From an uncultured Lachnospiraceae bacterium (GTDB lineage Bacteria > Bacillota > Clostridia > Lachnospirales > Lachnospiraceae), in the NCBI GenBank assembly GCA_949287925.1, contig CASEIR010000066.1, forward strand, positions 47,806 to 111,805: a DNA stretch of 64,000 bases, in the 5' to 3' direction. How positions within the stretch are numbered: the stretch's first letter is position 1; every line of letters begins with the position of its first letter. Made by a program: the position numbers and the translations under genes. Positions 1-7,741 of the stretch are shown here, one piece after another. Below the pieces are notes generated by a model. That model was given only the letters and a program-made list of their open reading frames with translations, was not told the DNA's origin and ran no database searches.

Positions 1-1
1 T

Positions 2-370
2 GATAATAGCGGAGGCTTCTTATATGCAGGATGGAAAGACCTGGAATATTTCCGGTGTAATGAGCAGGGAATCATTACTGCCTGTGTGGGAGAAGGCGCT
101 GTGAGAGATGGTTTGTTGCTGTTGCCGTCGGAATCATGCTGCATAGGGATTGGGGCAGGAGCATTTTCAGGAATGGAAGATCAGATTACAGATGTCTATA
201 TTCCTGCGAATATTACAGAAATAGACCCTTTTGCATTTGCAGATCTGTACAATCTTATGTATATCGAAGTTGAACCTGGAAATCCGTGCTACTATAGTCA
301 GGGAGGAATCTTGTACCGGACAGACGGAGAAGTAGCCGCTTATCCAATATGGTATCTGCAGGCAGAGTGA
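2..370 (+). CDS. Leucine-rich-repeat (BspA-type) protein, C-terminal fragment
   Basis: The reading frame is open from base 2 of the window, so the gene begins upstream and only its last 122 codons are visible. The residues show the LRR_5/BspA pattern: a short beta-strand followed by I-x-x-x-A-F-x-x, as in IGAGAFSGM and ITEIDPFAFADLYNL, then a strand and NPCYYSQGGILYRT, which resembles the usual last repeat of such proteins. Family members are generally secreted or surface proteins that bind host or matrix ligands. No anchor follows the repeats; the protein ends in YPIWYLQAE. The GTG at base 86 is internal and is not proposed as a start. The signal peptide and the rest of the architecture lie outside the window. 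Confidence 0.75.
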   Translation, partial: DNSGGFLYAGWKDLEYFRCNEQGIITACVGEGAVRDGLLLLPSESCCIGIGAGAFSGMEDQITDVYIPANITEIDPFAFADLYNLMYIEVEPGNPCYYSQGGILYRTDGEVAAYPIWYLQAE

Positions 371-406
371 TTTGCTAAAAATGCACTGTTTTTTTTATGT
401 GTCCGG

Positions 407-415
407 TGCTATAAT
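407..415 (+). promoter_or_regulatory. Extended -10 promoter of the exporter operon
   Basis: TGC followed directly by TATAAT (410-415) forms an extended -10 element. No good -35 is seen at the usual distance, which is tolerable for extended -10 promoters. Transcription would start near 422, about 25 bases before the chosen ATG at 448. Confidence 0.5.
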
Positions 416-447
416 AGACTGGATTAATGCAAAAAGGGAGCAGATGT

Positions 448-1680
448 ATGAATATTTTGCAGGTTACCGATAAGAAAAATGAATTTATAGATATGCTCTT
501 AATGGCAGACCCGGAGATCGAAATGATTGAGAAATACCTGGATGCCAGCGAGCTTTTTGTTTTATATGACAAGGGAGAACCGAAAACAGTTGCTGCTATA
601 ACCTTATTTAAGAACGGTAAATGTGAGCTGAAGAATATTGCTACAAAAAAAGAAGAACGTGGAAAAGGATATGGCAGATATATGATACATTTCCTGTGCG
701 AGCATTACAGCAGTCAGTATGATATTATGTATGTGGGCACAGGAAATTGTGCGAATACGATTGGATTCTATGAATCGTGCGGATTTGTAAATTCTCATAT
801 TATAGCCAATTATTTTGTGGACCGGTACCGCGAGCCGATTTATGAAGACGGTGTGCGTTTGACAGATATGGTATATTTGAAAAAGAGGCTGGATTCTGAG
901 GTGGATATTAAACGAGTTGTGGATCTTGCTTTAGAAGCCGGCCGCATTCTACTGAAAAACGGGGCGGAGATTTTTCGTGTAGAGGAGACTATGAGAAGAA
1001 TCTGTGAACGTTTTCATGTGAATTATGTCGATACATTCACTTTGAGCCACGGAATTTTTATTACTGCGGAAAATGGAATGAGCGAGGCATATACAAAGGT
1101 AAAAAACGTACCGTTGTCCAGTCCGCATCTGGGAATCGTTGCGGAAGTTAATGATTTGTCCAGAGGGATTGCATCTGGATATATCGGACTGGATGAAGCA
1201 TGGAAGAAATTGAGAGAAATTGATAAAATGCCGGCAAAAAAAAGTTATTTTCAGATTATAGCCGCCGGAATATCCAGCGGGACGCTTGGGTATCTTCTTG
1301 GAGCGAGTGTGCCGGAAAGCTGTGTTGCGGTTGGAATTGGCTGTCTGCTATATGTCTGGATTATTCTGTCGAAGCGCTGGAACATTTCCAAAATTGTAGT
1401 GAACATCGTAGGAGGAGTGATAATTACAGCGCTTGCATTGCTGGCGGTCAATTGCCCTTTGTGGGACGGAATACAAATGAATGGTATGATTGTGGGAGCC
1501 ATTATGCCGTTGGTTCCGGGAGTTGCTTTTGTTAATGCGATCCGAGATATCGCTGACGGGGATTTCCTTTCCGGGACTGTAAAAATGATTGACGCGCTGC
1601 TTGTGTTTGTTTATATAGCAATCGGGGTTGGAACGACATTGAGTATTTATAATAATATGATCGGAGGTCTGAGCCTATGA
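448..1680 (+). CDS. GNAT acetyltransferase fused to threonine/serine exporter subunit (ThrE N-terminal type)
   Basis: This 410-residue protein joins two domains. Residues 1 to about 147 are a GNAT acetyltransferase with the acetyl-CoA loop RGKGYGRYM (71-79) and the GFYESCGF strand-helix near the end. From about residue 152 the ThrE_1/DUF1212 exporter domain begins, with the conserved GAEIFRVEETM segment, followed by about five hydrophobic segments. ThrE-type proteins export threonine and serine. The start at 448 has GGGAG seven bases upstream; an ATG 21 bases earlier lacks a ribosome site. No stop or frameshift lies between the domains. An in-frame GTG at 901 could give a separate exporter product, but a full-length fusion is the simplest reading. 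It overlaps the next gene by 4 bases (ATGA), so the two exporter halves are translationally coupled. Confidence 0.82.
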   Translation: MNILQVTDKKNEFIDMLLMADPEIEMIEKYLDASELFVLYDKGEPKTVAAITLFKNGKCELKNIATKKEERGKGYGRYMIHFLCEHYSSQYDIMYVGTGNCANTIGFYESCGFVNSHIIANYFVDRYREPIYEDGVRLTDMVYLKKRLDSEVDIKRVVDLALEAGRILLKNGAEIFRVEETMRRICERFHVNYVDTFTLSHGIFITAENGMSEAYTKVKNVPLSSPHLGIVAEVNDLSRGIASGYIGLDEAWKKLREIDKMPAKKSYFQIIAAGISSGTLGYLLGASVPESCVAVGIGCLLYVWIILSKRWNISKIVVNIVGGVIITALALLAVNCPLWDGIQMNGMIVGAIMPLVPGVAFVNAIRDIADGDFLSGTVKMIDALLVFVYIAIGVGTTLSIYNNMIGGLSL

Positions 1681-2153
1681 TATTAGAAGCGGTTGCAAAT
1701 GTTATCTGCCCGTTTTTCGGCTCTGTCGGATTCGCGGTCATGTTCAATATTCCAAGAAGATACTATTTCGCAGGCGGGATGACAGGCGCGGCAGGATGGG
1801 TGGTTTATAAAGTGATGCTGGGTTATTCTTCTGCGGCTATAGCCTCTTTTCTTGGCACCTTAGTTGTGGTTCTGATTTCCCGTATGCTTACCGTAAAGAT
1901 GAAATGTCCGATCACCTTGTTCCTGATTTCCGGAATTGTACCGCTGGTGCCTGGGGCGGGGGTCTATTATACCGTATATTATCTGGTCACAAATCAGATT
2001 GCAATGGCCGGACAGAAAGGGCTGGAATCAATCAAGATAGCGTTTGGTATTGTACTGGGCATTGTATTTATTGTTTCTATACCAAGGGAAGTTTTTCATG
2101 GATATTATTGGAAAAAACGAAATGGAGCAGCCAGAAAAAATACAAAAGCTTGA
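1677..2153 (+). CDS. Threonine/serine exporter, small membrane subunit (ThrE_2/DUF3815)
   Basis: This 158-residue, highly hydrophobic protein has about five membrane segments, including a helix around LFLISGIVPLVPGAGVYYTV (the family's conserved LVPGxGxY motif). It matches the DUF3815/ThrE_2 family, which corresponds to the C-terminal half of single-chain ThrE exporters. It overlaps the preceding gene by four bases, and the pair together should make one complete exporter in the cytoplasmic membrane. The tail is short and basic (KKRNGAARKNTKA), as expected on the cytoplasmic side. Substrate specificity is inferred from the family only. Confidence 0.85.
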   Translation: MILEAVANVICPFFGSVGFAVMFNIPRRYYFAGGMTGAAGWVVYKVMLGYSSAAIASFLGTLVVVLISRMLTVKMKCPITLFLISGIVPLVPGAGVYYTVYYLVTNQIAMAGQKGLESIKIAFGIVLGIVFIVSIPREVFHGYYWKKRNGAARKNTKA

Positions 2154-2179
2154 TAGATAATTCCCCCATATGCTACAAT
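2150..2179 (+). promoter_or_regulatory. Sigma-A promoter of the sirtuin-gltX-helicase operon
   Basis: TTGATA (2150-2155) and TACAAT (2174-2179) are separated by 18 bases, and a TGC immediately precedes the -10 to give an extended element. The -35 overlaps the last codons of the exporter gene. The sirtuin ATG at 2214 follows a GGAGGGA ribosome site. Confidence 0.6.
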
Positions 2180-2213
2180 AACTCTGATAGATCATAGATG
2201 GGAGGGACGGCAT

Positions 2214-2960
2214 ATGTTGGAGAAAACATTATCCCAGATTTTAAAAAACAGCCGTTATACCGTAGTGCTTAGCGGAATCGGAATGTTGATAGAAAGTGGA
2301 TATCCTGTAATAAGAGACAGTGATATGTCTTATGAGATCGAACAGAAATATGGCTATTCTCTGGAGGAGATGTTTTCCAGTGCTTTTTACTCAACAAGGA
2401 CAGAACAGTTTTTTGAATTTTACCGCAATGAGATTCTGAAGACAGCGGAACTTCCGCCAGGCGAGGGGTTTTACCAGCTGGCGGAGATGGAAAGACAGGG
2501 ATTGGTTCATGCGGTGATAACCAGGAGGGTTTTCGGCCTGCCGGGGAGAGCCGGATGTAAAAATGTAATAGAGCTTCATGGGAGTATTCAGAAAAATTAC
2601 TGTCCTCATTGCGGGAAAATATATCCGATGGAATTCGTAAAAGAAAGTGTAAAAGTTCCGCTTTGTGAGTCCTGCGGAACGCCTTTAAGACCGGACGTCC
2701 GGCTGATCGGTGAGATGTTGGATAATGTGGTGATTACGCGTGCTGCAGAAGCAGTCCGCAATGCGGAGGTTCTGATGGTGCTTGGTACGAACCTGAACAC
2801 ACAGCTTTGCACACATCTGACCAGTTACTATGAAGGAAATCACTTGATTGTGATCAAGAAAGAACCACATTTTTCTGATAAATATGCAGATATTGTCATC
2901 CATGCAAGGGTTGATGATACATTAAAGAGAATACAAAAAGAGTTAGGAGAATCATTATGA
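2214..2960 (+). CDS. Sir2-like (sirtuin) protein with altered NAD-pocket motif
   Basis: This 248-residue protein has the sirtuin layout. A Rossmann glycine motif, [11 protein letters not shown] (21-31), stands where most sirtuins have GAGxSxxSGIP. The catalytic histidine is kept in ELHGS (H122). A four-cysteine zinc site is complete (C130, C133, C151, C154), and RPDVRLIGE and VLGTNL match the downstream motifs. The normally near-invariant TQNID motif reads TRRVF (103-107), so the Asn and Asp that contact NAD are Arg and Phe. Classical sirtuins deacylate lysines using NAD; with this motif changed, activity may be altered, absent or directed to another reaction. The gene ends inside the gltX start (ATGA overlap), so the two are co-translated. 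The Sir2 family is secure; the function is open. Confidence 0.8.
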   Translation: MLEKTLSQILKNSRYTVVLSGIGMLIESGYPVIRDSDMSYEIEQKYGYSLEEMFSSAFYSTRTEQFFEFYRNEILKTAELPPGEGFYQLAEMERQGLVHAVITRRVFGLPGRAGCKNVIELHGSIQKNYCPHCGKIYPMEFVKESVKVPLCESCGTPLRPDVRLIGEMLDNVVITRAAEAVRNAEVLMVLGTNLNTQLCTHLTSYYEGNHLIVIKKEPHFSDKYADIVIHARVDDTLKRIQKELGESL

Positions 2961-4417
2961 GCAGAGTGAGAACAAGATTTGCCCCAAGTCCAACAGGAAG
3001 AATGCATGTGGGCAATCTCAGGACGGCATTATATGCGTATCTGATTGCGAAGCATGAAGGAGGTGACTTCATGCTCAGAATTGAGGATACGGATCAGGAA
3101 CGTTTTATGGAAGGTGCTCTTGATATCATTTATCATACACTGGAGGAAACCGGACTCAAACATGACGAAGGCCCGGATAAAGACGGCGGGGTAGGTCCTT
3201 ATGTACAGAGTGAACGGAATGCGACCGGTCTTTATCAGAAATATGCAAAGCAGCTGATAGAGCAGGGGGATGCATATTACTGTTTTTGCGATAAAGAGAG
3301 ACTGGAGTTATTAAGAAGCCAGGCGTCTGAAGACGGGGGACCTGAGATTATCGTATATGATAAACATTGCCTGGGATTAAGCAAAGAGGAAGTGGAGGCA
3401 AATCTTGCGGCCGGAAAACCGTATGTGATAAGGTTCAATATGCCTACTGAAGGAACAACGACTTTCCATGACGATATTTACGGAGATATTACGGTTCCGA
3501 ACGCAGAGCTGGAGGATTTGATACTTATTAAATCGGACGGATATCCGACATACAATTTTGCGAATGTGATCGACGATCATCTGATGGGGATTACACATGT
3601 GGTACGAGGAAATGAATACTTATCATCTGCGCCGAAGTACAATAAGATTTATGAAGCCTTTGGCTGGGAAGTTCCGGTTTATGTCCATTGTCCGCTGATT
3701 ACAGATGAGAATCATAAAAAACTGAGCAAACGATGCGGTCATTCTTCTTATGAGGATCTGATCGAACAGGGATTTGTAACGGAGGCGGTTGTGAATTATG
3801 TGGCGCTTCTTGGGTGGTGTCCGACGGGGAACCAGGAAATTTTCTCTCTGGAAGAGCTGGTGCGTGAATTTGACTACCGGCATATGAGCAAATCTCCGGC
3901 AGTATTTGATATTGTAAAGTTGAAATGGATGAACGGCGAATATCTGAAAGCGATGGATTTTGACCGTTTTTACCAGATGGCGGAGCCCTATATTAAGTCG
4001 GTGGTTCATCGTGAGTGCGATCTGAAGAAGATTGCGCAGCTTGTGAAGACCAGAATTGAAATCTTCCCGGATATTCCGGAACAGGTTGATTTCTTCCAGG
4101 ATCTTCCGGATTATGATGTGTCTATGTATTGTCATAAGAAAATGAAAACAAATGAAGAGAATTCGTTGGAGGTACTGCAGGAAATACTGCCGCTTCTGGA
4201 GGAACAGGAAGATTTCAGCAATGATGCGTTATTCAACATGCTGAAAAAATACGTAGATCAGAAAGGTGTAAAGACGGGATTTGTCATGTGGCCAATCCGC
4301 ACGGCGGTTTCCGGAAAACAGAATACGCCCGGCGGAGCCACAGAGATTATGGAGATTCTCGGTAAGGATGAGTCTTTGAGACGCATTCGCTTCGGGATTG
4401 AACTGTTAAGTAAGTAA
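2957..4417 (+). CDS. gltX: Glutamyl-tRNA synthetase
   Basis: This 486-residue class I synthetase charges tRNA-Glu with glutamate in the cytoplasm. The HIGH-type signature is [12 protein letters not shown] near the N-terminus and the KMSKS-type loop is KKLSKRCGH near residue 254. Length and domain order (Rossmann catalytic core, stem-contact fold, alpha-helical anticodon domain) are normal. The start overlaps the sirtuin stop by four bases, with AGGAG inside the sirtuin's last codons. The helicase gene starts 10 bases after its stop. I cannot tell whether the enzyme is discriminating or also charges tRNA-Gln. Confidence 0.95.
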   Translation: MSRVRTRFAPSPTGRMHVGNLRTALYAYLIAKHEGGDFMLRIEDTDQERFMEGALDIIYHTLEETGLKHDEGPDKDGGVGPYVQSERNATGLYQKYAKQLIEQGDAYYCFCDKERLELLRSQASEDGGPEIIVYDKHCLGLSKEEVEANLAAGKPYVIRFNMPTEGTTTFHDDIYGDITVPNAELEDLILIKSDGYPTYNFANVIDDHLMGITHVVRGNEYLSSAPKYNKIYEAFGWEVPVYVHCPLITDENHKKLSKRCGHSSYEDLIEQGFVTEAVVNYVALLGWCPTGNQEIFSLEELVREFDYRHMSKSPAVFDIVKLKWMNGEYLKAMDFDRFYQMAEPYIKSVVHRECDLKKIAQLVKTRIEIFPDIPEQVDFFQDLPDYDVSMYCHKKMKTNEENSLEVLQEILPLLEEQEDFSNDALFNMLKKYVDQKGVKTGFVMWPIRTAVSGKQNTPGGATEIMEILGKDESLRRIRFGIELLSK

Positions 4418-4427
4418 GGGGAATTTC

Positions 4428-6266
4428 ATGAGTTTAAACCATGCTCAAAGTGCAGCGATCGCTCACAATAAAGGACCATGTATGGTTCTTGCCGGTCCCG
4501 GTTCCGGGAAAACACTTACCATTGTTAAAAGAATTGAATATCTGATTTTGAAATGTAAGGTAAGACCAGAAGAGATTCTGGTCATTACCTTTACAAAATA
4601 TGCTGCAAATGAAATGAAAACCCGGTTTCAATCCGGATTTGGAAAAAAGGGAAATGCAGTGACATTTGGGACTTTTCACGGTGTTTATTATGGAATACTG
4701 AAGTGGGCATATGGGCTGAATCCTTCCGCGATATTGAGCGAAGGCGAAAAATACGAAATACTTAGAAAAAACACAGCGGAATTAGAATCGTTCAAAATGG
4801 ACGATATACAGATTGAACAGGATGAATGGAAAGAGATTGCGGCGGAAATCGGATATATAAAGAATAATTGTTACAGAATAGAGAACTACAATTCAAAGCA
4901 TCTGCCGGATTCGCTATTCCGGGAACTGTATCAGAGTTATGAGGCGGAAAAACACAGACTGGGGAAGATGGATTTTGAAGATATTTTGCTGTGTTGCAAA
5001 AATTTGTTTCTGCAAAGACCGGATATTCTGGGAAAATGGCAGAAGAAATTCCGGTATATTCTTATAGATGAGTTTCAGGATATCAATCAGGTTCAATATG
5101 ATGTAATCCGCATGTTGGCTGAACCGGAGAATAATTTGTTTGTTGTAGGGGATGACGATCAGTCTGTCTATGGGTTCCGCGGTGCGAAGCCGGAAATTAT
5201 GCAAAAATTCCGGAAAGATTATCCAGACGTCAGACAGATTCTTTTGAATGTGAACTATCGCTGTACAGACAATATAGTAAAGTCTGCAATGAGGGTTATT
5301 GGAAACAATCATGCAAGATACGATAAAAAAATAGTGGCAGACAGGCATACAAAAGAACTGGTACATGTGCAGGAGGTGAAAGATCCGGCAGAAGAAGGGG
5401 GCTATATTGCGGATCAGATTCAGTCCCTTAAGACGGATGGGATTCCGTTTGAGAGTATGGCGGTCTTATACCGTACGAATCTGGAAGCGAGAGTCATATC
5501 AGAGATTTTGGCAGAGAAAAAGATCCCTTACAATATAAAAGAACGGATGACCAGTATTTACGACGGCATGGTAGGAGGGGATCTGTACAGTTACCTTCGC
5601 CTTGCATCTGGTGCAAGAGACAGGAGACATTTCTTGCGCATCATGAATCGCCCTAAAAGGTATCTCTCCAGGGAAAGCATGGAACAAAGTACGATTTCCT
5701 TTGAGGCGCTGCGCAATTTTTATTGTGATAAGTCCTGGATGCAGGATCGGATCGATCAATTGGAATGGGATCTGAAAATGATGAGTCGGCAATCTCCGTT
5801 TGCCGCAATCCAATATGTGCGAAAAAGTATGGGGTATGATGAATTCCTGAAAGAACATGCGGCATATAAAAAAATTCCGGCGGAAGAATATCTGTCGGAG
5901 GCTGACGAGATCCAGCAGATGGCGTCGGAATTTTGCACGATAGAAGAATGGTTTGCACATATTGAGGAATATCGCAAGATACTGGAACAGCGGTGTGGAA
6001 GGGAAAAACAAAAGGAAGGCGTTTCCTTTCTTACTTTTCATGGAGCTAAAGGGCTGGAATTTGATACGGTGTTTATGATTCATTGCAATGAAGGGTGTAT
6101 CCCTTATAAAAAGGCAAAGACAGAGGAGGAAACCGAAGAAGAAAGGCGGCTGTTTTATGTTGGTATGACGCGTGCTCAAAACAGGCTTGTGATCAGCTAT
6201 GTAAAAGAAAAAAACGGGAAAGATATGAATCCCTCCCGTTTTATTGACGAACTATTCCGCGTCTGA
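4428..6266 (+). CDS. UvrD/PcrA-type superfamily 1 DNA helicase
   Basis: This 612-residue ATP-dependent 3'-5' helicase carries the SF1 motifs in order: Q-motif region LNHAQSAAI, Walker A AGPGSGKT (about 22-29), motif II IDEFQD, motif III SVYGFRGAKPE, motif V FHGAKGLEFDTVF, and motif VI RLFYVGMTRAQNR near the end. It is shorter than PcrA (about 720 residues), chiefly because it ends soon after motif VI without the long C-terminal extension that binds RNA polymerase in PcrA. It probably works in repair or replication restart. It shares the operon with gltX. Its 3' end overlaps the convergent DUF1292 gene by 15 bases. Confidence 0.88.
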   Translation: MSLNHAQSAAIAHNKGPCMVLAGPGSGKTLTIVKRIEYLILKCKVRPEEILVITFTKYAANEMKTRFQSGFGKKGNAVTFGTFHGVYYGILKWAYGLNPSAILSEGEKYEILRKNTAELESFKMDDIQIEQDEWKEIAAEIGYIKNNCYRIENYNSKHLPDSLFRELYQSYEAEKHRLGKMDFEDILLCCKNLFLQRPDILGKWQKKFRYILIDEFQDINQVQYDVIRMLAEPENNLFVVGDDDQSVYGFRGAKPEIMQKFRKDYPDVRQILLNVNYRCTDNIVKSAMRVIGNNHARYDKKIVADRHTKELVHVQEVKDPAEEGGYIADQIQSLKTDGIPFESMAVLYRTNLEARVISEILAEKKIPYNIKERMTSIYDGMVGGDLYSYLRLASGARDRRHFLRIMNRPKRYLSRESMEQSTISFEALRNFYCDKSWMQDRIDQLEWDLKMMSRQSPFAAIQYVRKSMGYDEFLKEHAAYKKIPAEEYLSEADEIQQMASEFCTIEEWFAHIEEYRKILEQRCGREKQKEGVSFLTFHGAKGLEFDTVFMIHCNEGCIPYKKAKTEEETEEERRLFYVGMTRAQNRLVISYVKEKNGKDMNPSRFIDELFRV

Positions 6267-6539
6267 TTCATCAAATTCCTGAGAATCCATCCAGTCGTCA
6301 AAGGTGTCTGCTACAATTTCGTATTCATCGTCGTCTTCGATATTCTCCAGCTCTGGCTCGCCATCTTCGTTTTCAATGTAGCGATAGAGATATACATCTC
6401 CATTTTCCGGCTCACCGTCGTTGTTAAGCGGAAGCAAAGCGATATATTCTTTGCCGTTGGCTTCAAGGAGTGTCAGTATCGCGCACTCAACGACTTCATC
6501 ATTATCCAGTGTCAGGGTTACGGTCATATATTCATCCAT
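6252..6539 (-). CDS. DUF1292 family acidic protein
   Basis: This 95-residue, strongly acidic protein begins MDEYMTVTLTLDNDEVVEC and ends in a run of Asp/Glu. It matches DUF1292, a small conserved Firmicute family of unknown function. The start at 6539 follows AAAGGAG at good spacing; an upstream ATG at 6644 would add 35 residues that do not resemble the family and would skip this ribosome site. It is convergent with the helicase gene and divergent from the sugar-binding lipoprotein gene. In many Firmicutes DUF1292 genes sit near yrrK/ruvX, which are not present here. Confidence 0.85.
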   Translation of the reverse strand: MDEYMTVTLTLDNDEVVECAILTLLEANGKEYIALLPLNNDGEPENGDVYLYRYIENEDGEPELENIEDDDEYEIVADTFDDWMDSQEFDESDAE

Positions 6540-6703
6540 AGTATGAATCTCCTTTGTTTTGTAGATACTTTTACTGTACCAAAGCAGAGGACAAAAAGCA
6601 AGAAGGTTTTGAGTAAAAGTGCCTGAATTGAAAGTAGTAGCCAAACGAATGAAAATGTTGTAAAATATGGATATGTGTAAGATACACGGGGAGGAATGGA
6701 ATC

Positions 6704-7714
6704 ATGCTGAAAAAAAATATAGTGAGTATCGTAATGGTTCTGGCAGTGGGAGTATCGTTGCTGTCCGGGTGTAAAAAGAATGTAGGGACTCCGGAAGATA
6801 ATGCTGTGTCGGAGGAACAACAGGAGGGTGAGGAAAAGACGGACGTAGAAGAAGGATATACGTTTGGATTTTCTGCCATCGATATGGAGAATCCATATTT
6901 TATTACGCTTGAATCCGCAATCCGGGAAGTGATTGAGGATGAAGAACATAGACTAATTACAAAAGATCCGGCTTCGGATCCGGAACTGCAGTCTGCACAG
7001 ATTGATGAGATGATAGAAGAAGGGATAGATGCCATCTTCCTTTGTCCCGTAGATTGGGAAGCAATCACACCTTCACTGGAACGTCTTCAGGAGGCGGGAA
7101 TAAAAATCATCAATGTAGATACACAGGTAAAAGAAATGGATTATGTGGATGCATATATTGGATCTGATAATAAGGAGGCCGGCTATATTTGCGGCGAAGA
7201 TCTGATTGAGAAGTGTCCGGATGGCGGAACGGTGGCGATCCTGGAATGTCCTACGCAGAATTCTATCAATGACAGAATCACAGGATTTGAAGAAGCTATT
7301 TCAAAAGCGGAAATAGGATTCGAAGTGGTTGCTAGAGAAGATACAAATGGGGAATTTGAGAAAGCGCTTGAAGCAACGAAAAGAATTCTGCAGGATCATT
7401 CAGATGTAACAGCAATCATGTGCGGGAATGACCAGCTTGCGGTTGCGGCTAAGACGGCAGCGAACCTGGCGGGACTTGACCAAGTGATTATCTATGGCGT
7501 AGATGGTTCGCCGGACATCAAAAAGGAATTAAAAAAACCGGGAAATCAGATTGCAGGAACGGCGGCGCAGTCTCCGATTAATATGGGGAAAAGCGCGGCT
7601 GAAATTGGAATTCAGCTGCTGGACGGAAAAGAAATCGAAAGGGAAACCTACGAAGAGGTTTTTATGATTGACCAGGACAATGTGGATATGTACGGAGTAG
7701 ACGGTTGGCAATAA
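6704..7714 (+). CDS. Sugar-type periplasmic-binding lipoprotein (Peripla_BP_4), orphan
   Basis: This 336-residue protein has a lipoprotein signal: positive N-terminus MLKKN, a hydrophobic core, and lipobox LLSGC with the modified cysteine near residue 23. An acidic, low-complexity linker follows, then the substrate-binding fold beginning YTFGFSAIDMENPYF, typical of the ribose/galactose-binding family (Peripla_BP_4). Such lipoproteins capture a sugar outside the membrane for an ABC importer or a receptor. No permease, ATPase or kinase gene is adjacent, so the partner is elsewhere or the protein acts as a sensor. The next gene is a debranching-enzyme-like protein 27 bases downstream on the same strand, suggesting a shared carbohydrate role. 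Confidence 0.85.
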   Translation: MLKKNIVSIVMVLAVGVSLLSGCKKNVGTPEDNAVSEEQQEGEEKTDVEEGYTFGFSAIDMENPYFITLESAIREVIEDEEHRLITKDPASDPELQSAQIDEMIEEGIDAIFLCPVDWEAITPSLERLQEAGIKIINVDTQVKEMDYVDAYIGSDNKEAGYICGEDLIEKCPDGGTVAILECPTQNSINDRITGFEEAISKAEIGFEVVAREDTNGEFEKALEATKRILQDHSDVTAIMCGNDQLAVAAKTAANLAGLDQVIIYGVDGSPDIKKELKKPGNQIAGTAAQSPINMGKSAAEIGIQLLDGKEIERETYEEVFMIDQDNVDMYGVDGWQ

Positions 7715-7741
7715 ATATTTAGAAGACAGGAAGGATAAGAC

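Noticed and set aside
880-910. A frameshift or missing stop between the acetyltransferase and exporter domains
   Set aside because: The reading frame is continuous here and the linker codons look normal, so a true fusion is preferred, though reads should confirm.
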